Origin: JBDRHL01 sp043816955
GTDB taxonomy: Bacteria; Planctomycetota; Phycisphaerae; Sedimentisphaerales; CAYZTY01
Length of the DNA: 36,167 nt
Direction of reading: 5' to 3'
NCBI GenBank assembly: GCA_043816955.1
Contig: JBDRHL010000197.1
Span: 1-36,167, forward strand
Shown here piece by piece: positions 14,916 to 22,700 of the stretch (position 1 is the first letter of the stretch; the number at the start of each line of letters is the position of its first letter). Below the pieces are notes generated by a model, which searched no databases, was not told the DNA's origin, and saw nothing but the letters and a program-made list of their open reading frames with translations. The translations under genes and the position numbers were made by a program.

Positions 14916-15527
14916 CTATATCAACCCTCTATCCTGAAGAGTTTTTTTGATCTGCCCGATGTAATTGTTCAGAATATCGACAACTGCCTGGCTGCTGACG
15001 GTCGCTCCGCTTATCGCCACAATCTCGGCATCGATTTTCCGGCTGTCGCCGGTTTTCGAAAGCTCGTATTCTGCGGCAGGAGCGCCGGCAAACTGGCTGC
15101 GATAATAGGGCTGCTTGATCTTGTCTCCAAAGCCGGGAGTTTCGTTGCTTGAAAGGACATTAAAGCCAGCAAGCGTGGTGAATTTTTCATCAGCGGCTAC
15201 GACCAGTTCGATCTTGTCAGCAAAGCCGCTGCCGCGGGCGTTAAACGCCCAGCCCAGACAGCGTCCGTCCTGCGATACCGCCTTGTAGACTGCTACTTCG
15301 ATCGTTTTACCTCTGCCGCTGTCGAGTTCAACCTGCTCGGGCAGTTCTTCAAAGGTTTCGGCCTGAGTTATAAGCCCCTTCATCAATATCTCAAGTTTTT
15401 CCTTCCTGTTCTGCTCGATGCGCGGACTCCATGCGGCATTTGTTACTGCAAGAGCCAGACCGAATAGCAGGGAGGCGAGTATAAGGATATAGCTCTGCAG
15501 GACGAAATGTTTGGCATATTTAAGCAT
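14916..15527 (-). CDS. rnfG: Rnf complex flavoprotein subunit RnfG
   Basis: RnfG is a membrane-anchored, extracytoplasmic subunit with covalent FMN. The 203-residue protein has one N-terminal TM (SYILILASLLFGLALAVT) and an FMN-binding domain ending in SGATVSSQAVVDIL, in which Thr176 is the expected site for the phosphoester-linked FMN added by ApbE. Its first codons overlap the end of rnfD by 8 bp, pointing to translational coupling. ApbE is encoded nearby. Confidence 0.95.
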   Translation of the reverse strand: MLKYAKHFVLQSYILILASLLFGLALAVTNAAWSPRIEQNRKEKLEILMKGLITQAETFEELPEQVELDSGRGKTIEVAVYKAVSQDGRCLGWAFNARGSGFADKIELVVAADEKFTTLAGFNVLSSNETPGFGDKIKQPYYRSQFAGAPAAEYELSKTGDSRKIDAEIVAISGATVSSQAVVDILNNYIGQIKKTLQDRGLI

Positions 15528-16554
15528 TTACTTTTCCTCCGGCAGGTATGACCTTACAGAACCGGTCGATCAGAGGCGAGACAGCGTTCATAAGGAGGAC
15601 AGCGTACATGACTCCCTCGGGGTATTCGCCCACTATTCTGATAAGCATTATCAAGGCTCCCACACCGGCGCCGAAGATCCACATGCCTTTTGTTGTAAGC
15701 GGTGCGGTTACCGGGTCGGTAGCGATGAAGAAGGCACATATGAGCATACCACCCGCGGTAAGATGAAACCAGGGGAGAGCAAATGCGTTCGGATCGACGA
15801 GGTAGCCTATCGCTGCAAAAACAGCGGCAGAGAGGAGGACGGCAATGGGTATGTGACAGGTTATTGTGCGCCGCAGGAGCAGGTATATGCCCCCTGTTAT
15901 CAATGCCAGAGCGCTGGTCTCGCCGAGACAGCCTCCTCTTTGGCCGGTCAGATTATATTCGAAAAGCTCATTTGCAATATCAGCCTTGACGATTCTGGAT
16001 TTGTCCTGCAGGTTCCTGGTCTTAACAGCCTGTTTGCTCCATGCCAAGGGGGTTGCCTGGGTAACGACTGCTGTCTGGGTAGCAGCGGAAATTATCGGCA
16101 TGCGCGTATCGAGGGTCGCAGGCACCGTCCAGGTGGTCATGAGCATACCGAAGCAGGCGGTCATAAATGCTCTTCCCAGCATGGCAGGATTAAATATATT
16201 CGCGCCGAGTCCGCCGAATACCATTTTTCCGATCATTATGGAAAAGGCGCTTCCGATTATGGCTGCCCAGAAAGGTATTGCAGGGGGCAGGGAAAGAGCA
16301 AGAATCAGGCCTGTAACTACCGCGCTGAGGTCGCCAAGGCTGTTGGGTTTCTTTCGAACAAGATTGCAGATGCACTCCGAAGCGACGGCGGCAGCAACGC
16401 AGGTGCCGATGACAATGAGGGCGTAGAATCTGAAATACCATGCTGCTGCTGCAACCGCAGGTATGAGAGCGATTATGACATCGATCATAATGCTGCGTGT
16501 TGAATGGGCCTTGCTTATGTGAGGCCCCGGCGAAACCTTCAGATTCTCAGGCAT
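15520..16554 (-). CDS. rnfD: Rnf complex membrane flavoprotein subunit RnfD
   Basis: RnfD is the multi-TM, NqrB-like subunit carrying covalent FMN and probably taking part in ion translocation. The 344-residue protein has the N-terminal SPGPHISKAHSTRSIMIDVI, several TM segments, and CLGETSALALITGGIYLLL, where Thr213 is the likely flavinylation site. The C-terminal half has FFIATDPVTAPLTTKGMW, typical of the family. It follows rnfC after 18 bp. Confidence 0.95.
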   Translation of the reverse strand: MPENLKVSPGPHISKAHSTRSIMIDVIIALIPAVAAAAWYFRFYALIVIGTCVAAAVASECICNLVRKKPNSLGDLSAVVTGLILALSLPPAIPFWAAIIGSAFSIMIGKMVFGGLGANIFNPAMLGRAFMTACFGMLMTTWTVPATLDTRMPIISAATQTAVVTQATPLAWSKQAVKTRNLQDKSRIVKADIANELFEYNLTGQRGGCLGETSALALITGGIYLLLRRTITCHIPIAVLLSAAVFAAIGYLVDPNAFALPWFHLTAGGMLICAFFIATDPVTAPLTTKGMWIFGAGVGALIMLIRIVGEYPEGVMYAVLLMNAVSPLIDRFCKVIPAGGKVNA

Positions 16555-16572
16555 CTATTTTACATATCCTTT

Positions 16573-17961
16573 CTAAGCCGGCATCCTTTTTTCAAGTTTT
16601 GCAGCGAGTATTTTTCCTGTTTTGATGTATCCGGCAAGCTCTATATTGGCAGGACAAATATAGCTGCAACAGCCGCATTCGATACAGGCTGCCATATCAT
16701 TTTTCCGGGCAAGGTCCAGCATATTATTTTTGACTGCATGGGCGATTATGGTCGGGTTTATATGTGTGGGGCAAACCCGCAGACATCGGCCGCAGCGAAT
16801 ACAGGCTGTCTGGCGTCTTTCGAATTTGGCGGTTCCTATCTCTTTTTTTGTCAGGACGGTTATTGCCCCTGAACCTTTTGTAATCGGGGTGGTCAAATCG
16901 GCGACGGCGAAGCCCATCATGGGTCCGCCGAGGACGATTTTTACGCCATCCTTATTCAGCCCGCCGCAATGTTCGATCAGGTCGCAGAGCGGTGTTCCGA
17001 CGGGGACATAGAAGTTTCCGCGTCGCTCGATACCACGGCCGCTGACGGTTATAACACGGTGGGTCAGCGGGCAGTTAAGAAGCACAGCTTCAGCAACTGC
17101 CGCGGCGGTTGCCACATTGACCACAAGAACACCAATCATAGGAGGTATGCCTCCTGTTGGGACATCCTTTCGCAGGACAGCCTTTATCAGTTGCCTTTCT
17201 CCGCCTTGGGGATACCTGGTCCTGACGGGAAGGACGGCGATGGGAGTCCCGGATTTTTCGACAGCCTGGGCGATTGTCTGAATCGCAACGGGTTTGTTGT
17301 CCTCAATAGCGATAATTATGCGACGAGAGGCAACGGCTTTGGCAGCGAGACGGACGCCGGCAATTATCTGGTTGGCGGCTTCGAGCATCAGGCGGTAATC
17401 ACAGGTGATGAAAGGTTCACATTCGCAGCCGTTGATTATGACGGTTTCAATGGGTGATTTCGGGTTGGCTTTGAGCTTTACGCTGGTGGGGAAACATGCT
17501 CCTCCCATACCGACGATTCCGGCGTCGCGGACAACATCTACGATCTGCTCAGGGGAATACCTGGTGATATCGACATCGAGGGCGAACTGATCGAACGGCA
17601 GCTTTTTGGGCTGACTGGATGCCTGGTCGACATCGATTATGACAGCCATTTCTCTGCCCAGAACAAGGTGGCTCTGCAGGGCAATGTCCTTGACGGTTCC
17701 CGCCGCCGGGCTGTGCACCGGAGCAGAGACAAAGGCCTGGGCGCTTCCTACCTGCTGGCCGGGCTGAACCCTGTCCTTTTTGGCTACAGTTGGCCGGCAG
17801 ATTGCGCCGATATGCTGGCTGAGAAGTATGGAAACCTGCTTAGGCTGAGGGAAAAGCTCTATAGGGGCGTTTTCGGTCAGGGTTTTGTAGTCCGGGGGAT
17901 GAACGCCTCCGGGAAATGTAACTTTGCCGATCAGATCGATATCCATATCCACCTTATTCAT
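16573..17961 (-). CDS. rnfC: Rnf complex NADH-interacting subunit RnfC
   Basis: RnfC is the peripheral subunit that binds NAD(H) and FMN and exchanges electrons with the rest of the Rnf complex. The 462-residue protein has an N-terminal barrel-sandwich region (GGVHPPDYKTLTENAPIELFP, VHSPAAGTVKDI), then an NADH/FMN-binding part (VGMGGACFPTSVKL, INGCECEPFITCDYRLM), a SLBB-like segment and two 4Fe-4S motifs (CIRCGRCLRVCP, CIECGCCSYICP). The ATG at 17961 is preceded by an in-frame TTG, and an alternative ATG lies at 17946; no strong ribosome site separates them. It starts 7 bp after the stop of the RseC-like gene. Confidence 0.95.
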   Translation of the reverse strand: MNKVDMDIDLIGKVTFPGGVHPPDYKTLTENAPIELFPQPKQVSILLSQHIGAICRPTVAKKDRVQPGQQVGSAQAFVSAPVHSPAAGTVKDIALQSHLVLGREMAVIIDVDQASSQPKKLPFDQFALDVDITRYSPEQIVDVVRDAGIVGMGGACFPTSVKLKANPKSPIETVIINGCECEPFITCDYRLMLEAANQIIAGVRLAAKAVASRRIIIAIEDNKPVAIQTIAQAVEKSGTPIAVLPVRTRYPQGGERQLIKAVLRKDVPTGGIPPMIGVLVVNVATAAAVAEAVLLNCPLTHRVITVSGRGIERRGNFYVPVGTPLCDLIEHCGGLNKDGVKIVLGGPMMGFAVADLTTPITKGSGAITVLTKKEIGTAKFERRQTACIRCGRCLRVCPTHINPTIIAHAVKNNMLDLARKNDMAACIECGCCSYICPANIELAGYIKTGKILAAKLEKRMPA

Positions 17962-17968
17962 CAATTCG

Positions 17969-18256
17969 TCAATACCATTTTGCCGTTATGAATCTGAGAA
18001 GCCGGATCGCCGCCAGGGTTGCCGCCAGGGCCAGGGCAAAATCGGCTATGATCCTGGCTGTGGGGTTTTCAAGCAGCTTTTCCAGAAGCCAGCCGAAACC
18101 GGCAAGGCTTACGGCAAAAACCAGGAGCGGCAGGAGAAAAGCGAGGAAGGCCTTTACTGCTACCGAAGGGCCTGCGGCCTTGGCTATTCGCTCGAAAATC
18201 TCCTGACAGTGGTTGTGATGGCCACAACCTTTGCAGTTATCATGATGAGTCATCAT
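17969..18256 (-). CDS. Small RseC/MucC-like membrane protein with Cys/His cluster
   Basis: The 95-residue protein has an N-terminal cysteine/histidine motif, CKGCGHHNHC, then two TM helices (AFLAFLLPLLVFAVSLAGF and ARIIADFALALAATLAAI). This resembles a shortened RseC-type protein, a family linked to SoxR reduction and often found beside rnf/rsx genes. The usual longer N-terminal domain is missing, so the assignment is tentative. As first gene of the rnf operon it may help assembly or bind a redox metal centre. The open frame extends to a TTG at 18271; the ATG at 18256 (or 18253) is more likely, but no ribosome site is obvious. Confidence 0.65.
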   Translation of the reverse strand: MMTHHDNCKGCGHHNHCQEIFERIAKAAGPSVAVKAFLAFLLPLLVFAVSLAGFGWLLEKLLENPTARIIADFALALAATLAAIRLLRFITAKWY

Positions 18257-18286
18257 GTCTCTGAAAGCCAAAAAAAGAAAAGAGAG

Positions 18287-18315
18287 TTTATAATCGATAT
18301 TGACGTCAGATGCAA
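18287..18315 (-). promoter_or_regulatory. Candidate promoter of the rnf operon
   Basis: On the minus strand TTGCAT (18315-18310) and TATAAA (18292-18287) are 17 bp apart. The predicted start leaves a leader of about 24 nt before 18256. The spacer contains the palindrome TGACGTCA, a possible regulator site. Confidence 0.5.
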
Positions 18316-18535
18316 ACCATTTTTAGTAAACCAGGACGTGTCCATATCATTCCTGATTGTTTTAGCCGTTTGCCAACTACATTCTTACAAGCTGCTTCGA
18401 CCGCAGCGAAACCATCTTAACCACCGGCCTGAAAAGCCGGGAGTATTATAGGCCGAGGGCGGCATGTATGAAACGGGACTCTGGAATAAGCGTCATTAAC
18501 GTCTTTTCGCAGCCCATAAAAAATTTATTTTTAAG

Positions 18536-18563
18536 TTGACAGCTTCTACAGATGTAGTAAAAT
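18536..18563 (+). promoter_or_regulatory. blaI-M56 operon promoter
   Basis: TTGACA (18536-18541, perfect) and TAAAAT (18558-18563) are 16 bp apart. The first BlaI operator fills the spacer exactly, so repressor binding should block RNA polymerase. Confidence 0.75.
18546..18557. promoter_or_regulatory. BlaI-type operator 1
   Basis: CTACAGATGTAG is a perfect palindrome containing TACA-nn-TGTA, the known core of BlaI/MecI operators. It lies between the -35 and -10 boxes. Confidence 0.75.
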
Positions 18564-18566
18564 GCT

Positions 18567-18582
18567 TTCTACACTCGTAGAA
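18567..18582. promoter_or_regulatory. BlaI-type operator 2
   Basis: TTCTACACTCGTAGAA has perfect outer arms (TTCTAC/GTAGAA) with a less perfect centre. Its centre is 23 bp from that of operator 1, about two helical turns, so two dimers could bind on one face. It sits downstream of the -10 box and abuts the AAGGAG ribosome site. Confidence 0.65.
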
Positions 18583-18593
18583 GGAGAACGGTT

Positions 18594-18989
18594 ATGAAAC
18601 TGACCGAAGCGGAATGGCAGATCATGAACGCCTTATGGCAAAACTGGCCCGCTACCGCCCGACAGATTGCCGACAGGCTCCCCGAAAATGTCAACTGGGC
18701 CTACACTACCATCAAAACTATGCTCACCCGCCTGGCTGAAAAAAACGCCGTCAAAGAAACCAAAAAAGGCAGCATCGGATTATACGAGCCGATACTCACC
18801 CGCAAAAACGCCCGCCGAAGCGCCCTCAAAGCCCTCGCTGACCATGCTTTTGACGGCACGTTCGGCCCATTGATGCATTTCCTCCTCGAAGACCAGAACC
18901 TCTCAAAAGCTCAGCGAAAAGAATTACTCAAAACTCTGCAAAAACAAAACAACAAAAAGAAAGGGGGCAGAAATGATCGAACAGATTAA
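18594..18989 (+). CDS. BlaI/MecI/CopY-family repressor
   Basis: The 131-residue winged-helix protein begins KLTEAEWQIMNALWQNWPATARQIADRL and has the recognition region NWAYTTIKTMLTRLAEKNAV, then KKGSIGLYEPIL and a C-terminal dimerisation helix (GPLMHFLLEDQNLSKAQRKELL). Family members repress their own operon and are cleaved or released when the partner M56 membrane protease is activated, classically by beta-lactams. Two matching operators lie over its promoter, so it is probably autoregulated. The start has AAGGAG 7 nt upstream. It overlaps the M56 frame by 17 bp, with coupled translation likely. No beta-lactamase gene is adjacent, so the inducing signal may be something else. Confidence 0.9.
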   Translation: MKLTEAEWQIMNALWQNWPATARQIADRLPENVNWAYTTIKTMLTRLAEKNAVKETKKGSIGLYEPILTRKNARRSALKALADHAFDGTFGPLMHFLLEDQNLSKAQRKELLKTLQKQNNKKKGGRNDRTD

Positions 18990-19761
18990 CAGCCTTTCTC
19001 AATCCTGGTTGAACTGGATGTGGCCGATGCTCTGGCAGGTCGCTGTGCTGATTACTATCATCGCGATTATCGATTTTCTCATCAAACGATGGGCCTGGCC
19101 GCAGGTCCGCTATGCACTCTGGCTGCTGGTTCTCATAAAGCTTATCCTGCCCCCTGCTCTTGTCTCGCCGACAAGCTTCACAGCCGAGATCCCCTTCCTC
19201 GTGGAAAAAGCCCTCAAAGCCCGGATTAGCCAGCCCGAAATAACGCTGCCTGCTTATGATTCAGCCATACCGCCCGCACCTGTCGCTGTTCCACCCGTCG
19301 AAAGCTTTCAAAGTAGTCCGCAAGCCGGCATAAAACCACTGCCGATCACAAAAAAAACTGAACCGCTAAAAACTGCCCCTGTAAAAACAGCTTTATCATG
19401 GCAGGCCTATGCGTTTATCGTCTGGCTGGCAGGCATCATAGTTTTATCAGCCTGGCTGATTGTAAAATTAGCTGCCCTGCGTCGTGAACATCTCAAAGAT
19501 AAACAGCAGGCAAATCTGCCGGACAGGTTCAGGGATTTGCTTGAAGCGACCGCCCGGAAACTCAAGCTGAAAAACGTCCCGCAGGTAATCCTGACCGGCA
19601 AAGTCTCCTGCCCCGCTGTATTCGGCGTCTTTCGTCCCGTTCTTTTAATGCCCTCTGACAAACTCAAAAATCTTACCACACAGGACACCGAACATATCCT
19701 CCTGCATGAGCTTGCTCACATCAAACGAGGCGATCTTTTTGTCCATGCTGTTTATATATGA
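18973..19761 (+). CDS. M56 (BlaR1-like) protease, N-terminal part with HELAH
   Basis: The 262-residue frame has TMs at about residues 16-38, 45-64 and 147-167, a loop rich in Pro/Lys, and a gluzincin domain (VSCPAVFGVFRPVLLMP) ending in LLHELAHIKRGDLFVH, with the zinc ligands H245 and H249 and catalytic E246. It stops at TGA right after HAVYI, before the third zinc ligand and the last TM, which are found at the very start of the next frame. So alone it cannot be a complete protease. AGGGGGC precedes the ATG. The 4-bp overlap ATGA with the next frame would allow coupled translation of a two-chain enzyme. Alternatively one dinucleotide in the TATATA tract has been gained, by mutation or sequencing error. 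Confidence 0.85.
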   Translation: MIEQINSLSQSWLNWMWPMLWQVAVLITIIAIIDFLIKRWAWPQVRYALWLLVLIKLILPPALVSPTSFTAEIPFLVEKALKARISQPEITLPAYDSAIPPAPVAVPPVESFQSSPQAGIKPLPITKKTEPLKTAPVKTALSWQAYAFIVWLAGIIVLSAWLIVKLAALRREHLKDKQQANLPDRFRDLLEATARKLKLKNVPQVILTGKVSCPAVFGVFRPVLLMPSDKLKNLTTQDTEHILLHELAHIKRGDLFVHAVYI

Positions 19762-22700
19762 CCCTGCAAATCGCTTACTGGTTCAACCCGCTCCTTTGGC
19801 TGATTAGAAAACAGCTTCAGAATCTAAGAGAGCTCTGCTGCGATGCTACCGTCGCAAAAATACTCAGGGAAAAGACTCCTCAGTACCGCGAAACCCTCCT
19901 TGAAACCGCTCGTCAACTCTTAGCAGAACCCGTTGACCCGGGCCTTGGCCTTCTGGGCCTGTTCGAAAACTCCAACTGGCTCCTCCACCGCCTCCATTGG
20001 CTCGAAAAGAAAACATGGAAGCATCAGCCGCTGCGAGTAGCTGCCGTTTTCACACTCGTCTGTCTAATGGCCGCCTGCGTCATGCCGATGACAAAATTCG
20101 ACCCAGGCCCACCCGCCTTCACCATCAGGGGCGCCGTCACCGATGCCGAAACAGGCCTGCCTATAGCCGGGGCTAAAGTTGGTGATGTTGAAAAATATGC
20201 CGAAGGCAAACAATGCACTACCACAGATTCAAACGGCCATTACGAATATAAAACCTGGTACGAGGAACATGGCGTAAAAGCCGAGGCCAATGGTTACAAA
20301 TTACAGCTAAAAGGGTTTAACACAAAACTATTTGGCTCAGAAAAAGAAAAGGTCATAGATTTTGAGCTTACGCCTGAAAGAGCTGAACGAGAATGGATAT
20401 CAGCATCGCCAAACGAAGACTTATCAGCGGAAATAAGGAATATCTTATCACTTGCGATGAGTGAAGCTCGGATACAAACCTTTCGAAAGACCGATTTTCA
20501 AGAACTAAGGAAAAAATATGGCTATGAACTTGTACCTTATTTGCTTGAGTATATTGGTAATGAACATCCAAATGTGAGATGGCATGCATACGTAAATATC
20601 TGGGCATTGGGAAAGTTCTCCAAAGATGTTTCTGAAAGACAAAAAGTTGTCGATATCTTAACAGAAGGACTGACTGATGAAACTAATTTAGTAAAACAAT
20701 CCATACCAAAATGGCTTCTTTCCTTTCAGAAGCAGGATTTTTCTGTAAAATCCAGAGAAATATTGAGCCAGTTAATAGCTCTTGATGAACCGGACAGAAG
20801 AGCAGTTCATTTTAAGGGTCTGATTTTGGTAGTCGGAGTAGCTGATTTAAAATCAGAGCTTTCTCGGCTTGAACAAATAATAGATCAAGAGAAGGCGCAG
20901 AAAAGAAATCACCCATTGAAATCGGAAGGGCACGTTTATTGGAATGCTTTGAGGGCCCGAGCAAGAATGGGTATCAAAGAAGACATTTTGCGATGCGTTG
21001 AAACCATTGAGTCATGTAAAGATGAACAACAAATAGTTACACAATTCTTAAACGAGTTGTCCTATATTAGACAGCCTGAAATTGTTGAGTATATTCATCG
21101 ATATCTTGTAAGCGACAAAAGAGTTCCACCGGTTAAAACTGGTACATTAGGGACGTATTATTATCAATATGCAGCAGATGCTTTAGCTGAGATGTTGGTT
21201 GATTTTCCAGTGAAAAAATATGTGGGTGGTTATTCTAAAGAAGAAATCGAACAGTGCCGTAAATGGATGTCTAAACAAAAAACCTGGGATATTATTGGAA
21301 TCAATCCTCCAAGCAGAGAGTTATCTACTGGTGAAGACATCCCGAATAAAGATACCGATGTCCAAATAGACTCTGAGACCATTGAGAACGCAGAGAAGTT
21401 AGAATTCAAAGCCACTTTACCCAACAGCGTTACAGTTGTTACTGTTGAGCAAGTTATGAAGCAGGCTGATAGAGAAGCACGCCTCTTAAATCACGAATAT
21501 ATTGGCACCGAACATCTCTTGCTTGCGCTGACTACAGAAAAATTCGGCCTGGTGCCGGAGGCCTTCGAGGAATGTGGTTTTGACAGGGACAAAATCCATG
21601 ATGAGCTTATGAAGGTCGTCAAGCCAGGCTATGAACCTGTCAAAAAGAGGAGATTATCTAAAACACCCAGAGCCAAAAAAGCCCTCGAATTCGCCGCCGA
21701 AGAAGCCAAGACCCTTAATAGCGACACTGTCAAAGCAGAGCATGTTCTGCTGGGCCTGATGCGAGTCGAAGATGGAGTTGCCGCCCAAGTGCTTATGAAT
21801 CTGGGTTTGGATTTTGAAAAAACCAGACAACTGATAATCCCAAAACTCACTTCAGACCCAGCCGGCTCAAATCCAGATTTCCAGCTCCACCCCGAAATTA
21901 CCGATCCCAATCTCTTCTCTCGCCTGCAGAATCTGGTTGAAGTCTTCTTCAAACATAACTACCATGACATCACTGCCAGAAAAACAATCCGGTGGGAAAT
22001 ACCCGCTGTCGATGCCAACGGCAATATGTCAATCCGCTACAAATATGAAGCCGTTATCTGGGATAAGGACAAAATCATTACCGACCAACTGTTCGTTTTC
22101 GATAAAGACGGCAAGCTCCTTTCCTACGATAAAATCTCCCCTTACCCTGTTGGCTCAGAACAATGGCTCCGGGAGCACGTCGGGGAATTTTTCAAAAATA
22201 ATTACCGTGATGTAACTGCACGAAAAACAATCGAATGGGGCGATCCTCAGCAAAATGAGGACAGCAGCTATTCTATTCGGTACAAGTACGGAGCAACAAT
22301 CTGGGACAAAGATACAATTGTCGCAAATCAGGTTTTCACTTTCGGCAAGGATGGCAAATTCATCTCTGCAGAAAACCTCGAAGGTTTTCCCCAAAAAGCA
22401 GAAGCCCCCAACGAATTCAAAGCCACCTTACCCAACGGCATCACCGTTGAATTGGTGGGTGTTTGCGAACACCCCAGCCAAGGCAAACAATGGTGGCGAC
22501 CGGACGGAAGCTTATTAGAAGAAGCACCATATGATGATGACTTTGGAAGAGCTTTTCCGCGAGACGGGGACAAAGGCTATAAATTTGCTGTCAAATATAG
22601 TGGCATGGCCGGAAAAGAAGTTGATGCCAAGATAATTCCCACAGATTTTAAAACCACCAATGGCGGAGCTTTGTTCAATACCAGCGAGAAGAACGGCAAA

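Larger units (their letters stand above)
18257..18593. other. Divergent control region between rnf and blaI
   Basis: This gap holds the rnf promoter at the left and the BlaI-controlled promoter and operators at the right. Between them (about 18320-18530) no gene is seen. Confidence 0.5.

Noticed and set aside
18301..18308. TGACGTCA palindrome as a defined regulator site
   Set aside because: It lies in the rnf promoter spacer, but an 8-base palindrome alone does not identify a regulator.
19741..19770. Programmed -1 ribosomal frameshift at the M56 split
   Set aside because: No X-XXY-YYZ slippery heptamer is present in the proper frame (GTT TAT ATA TGA), so an ATGA-coupled start or a TA indel is more likely.
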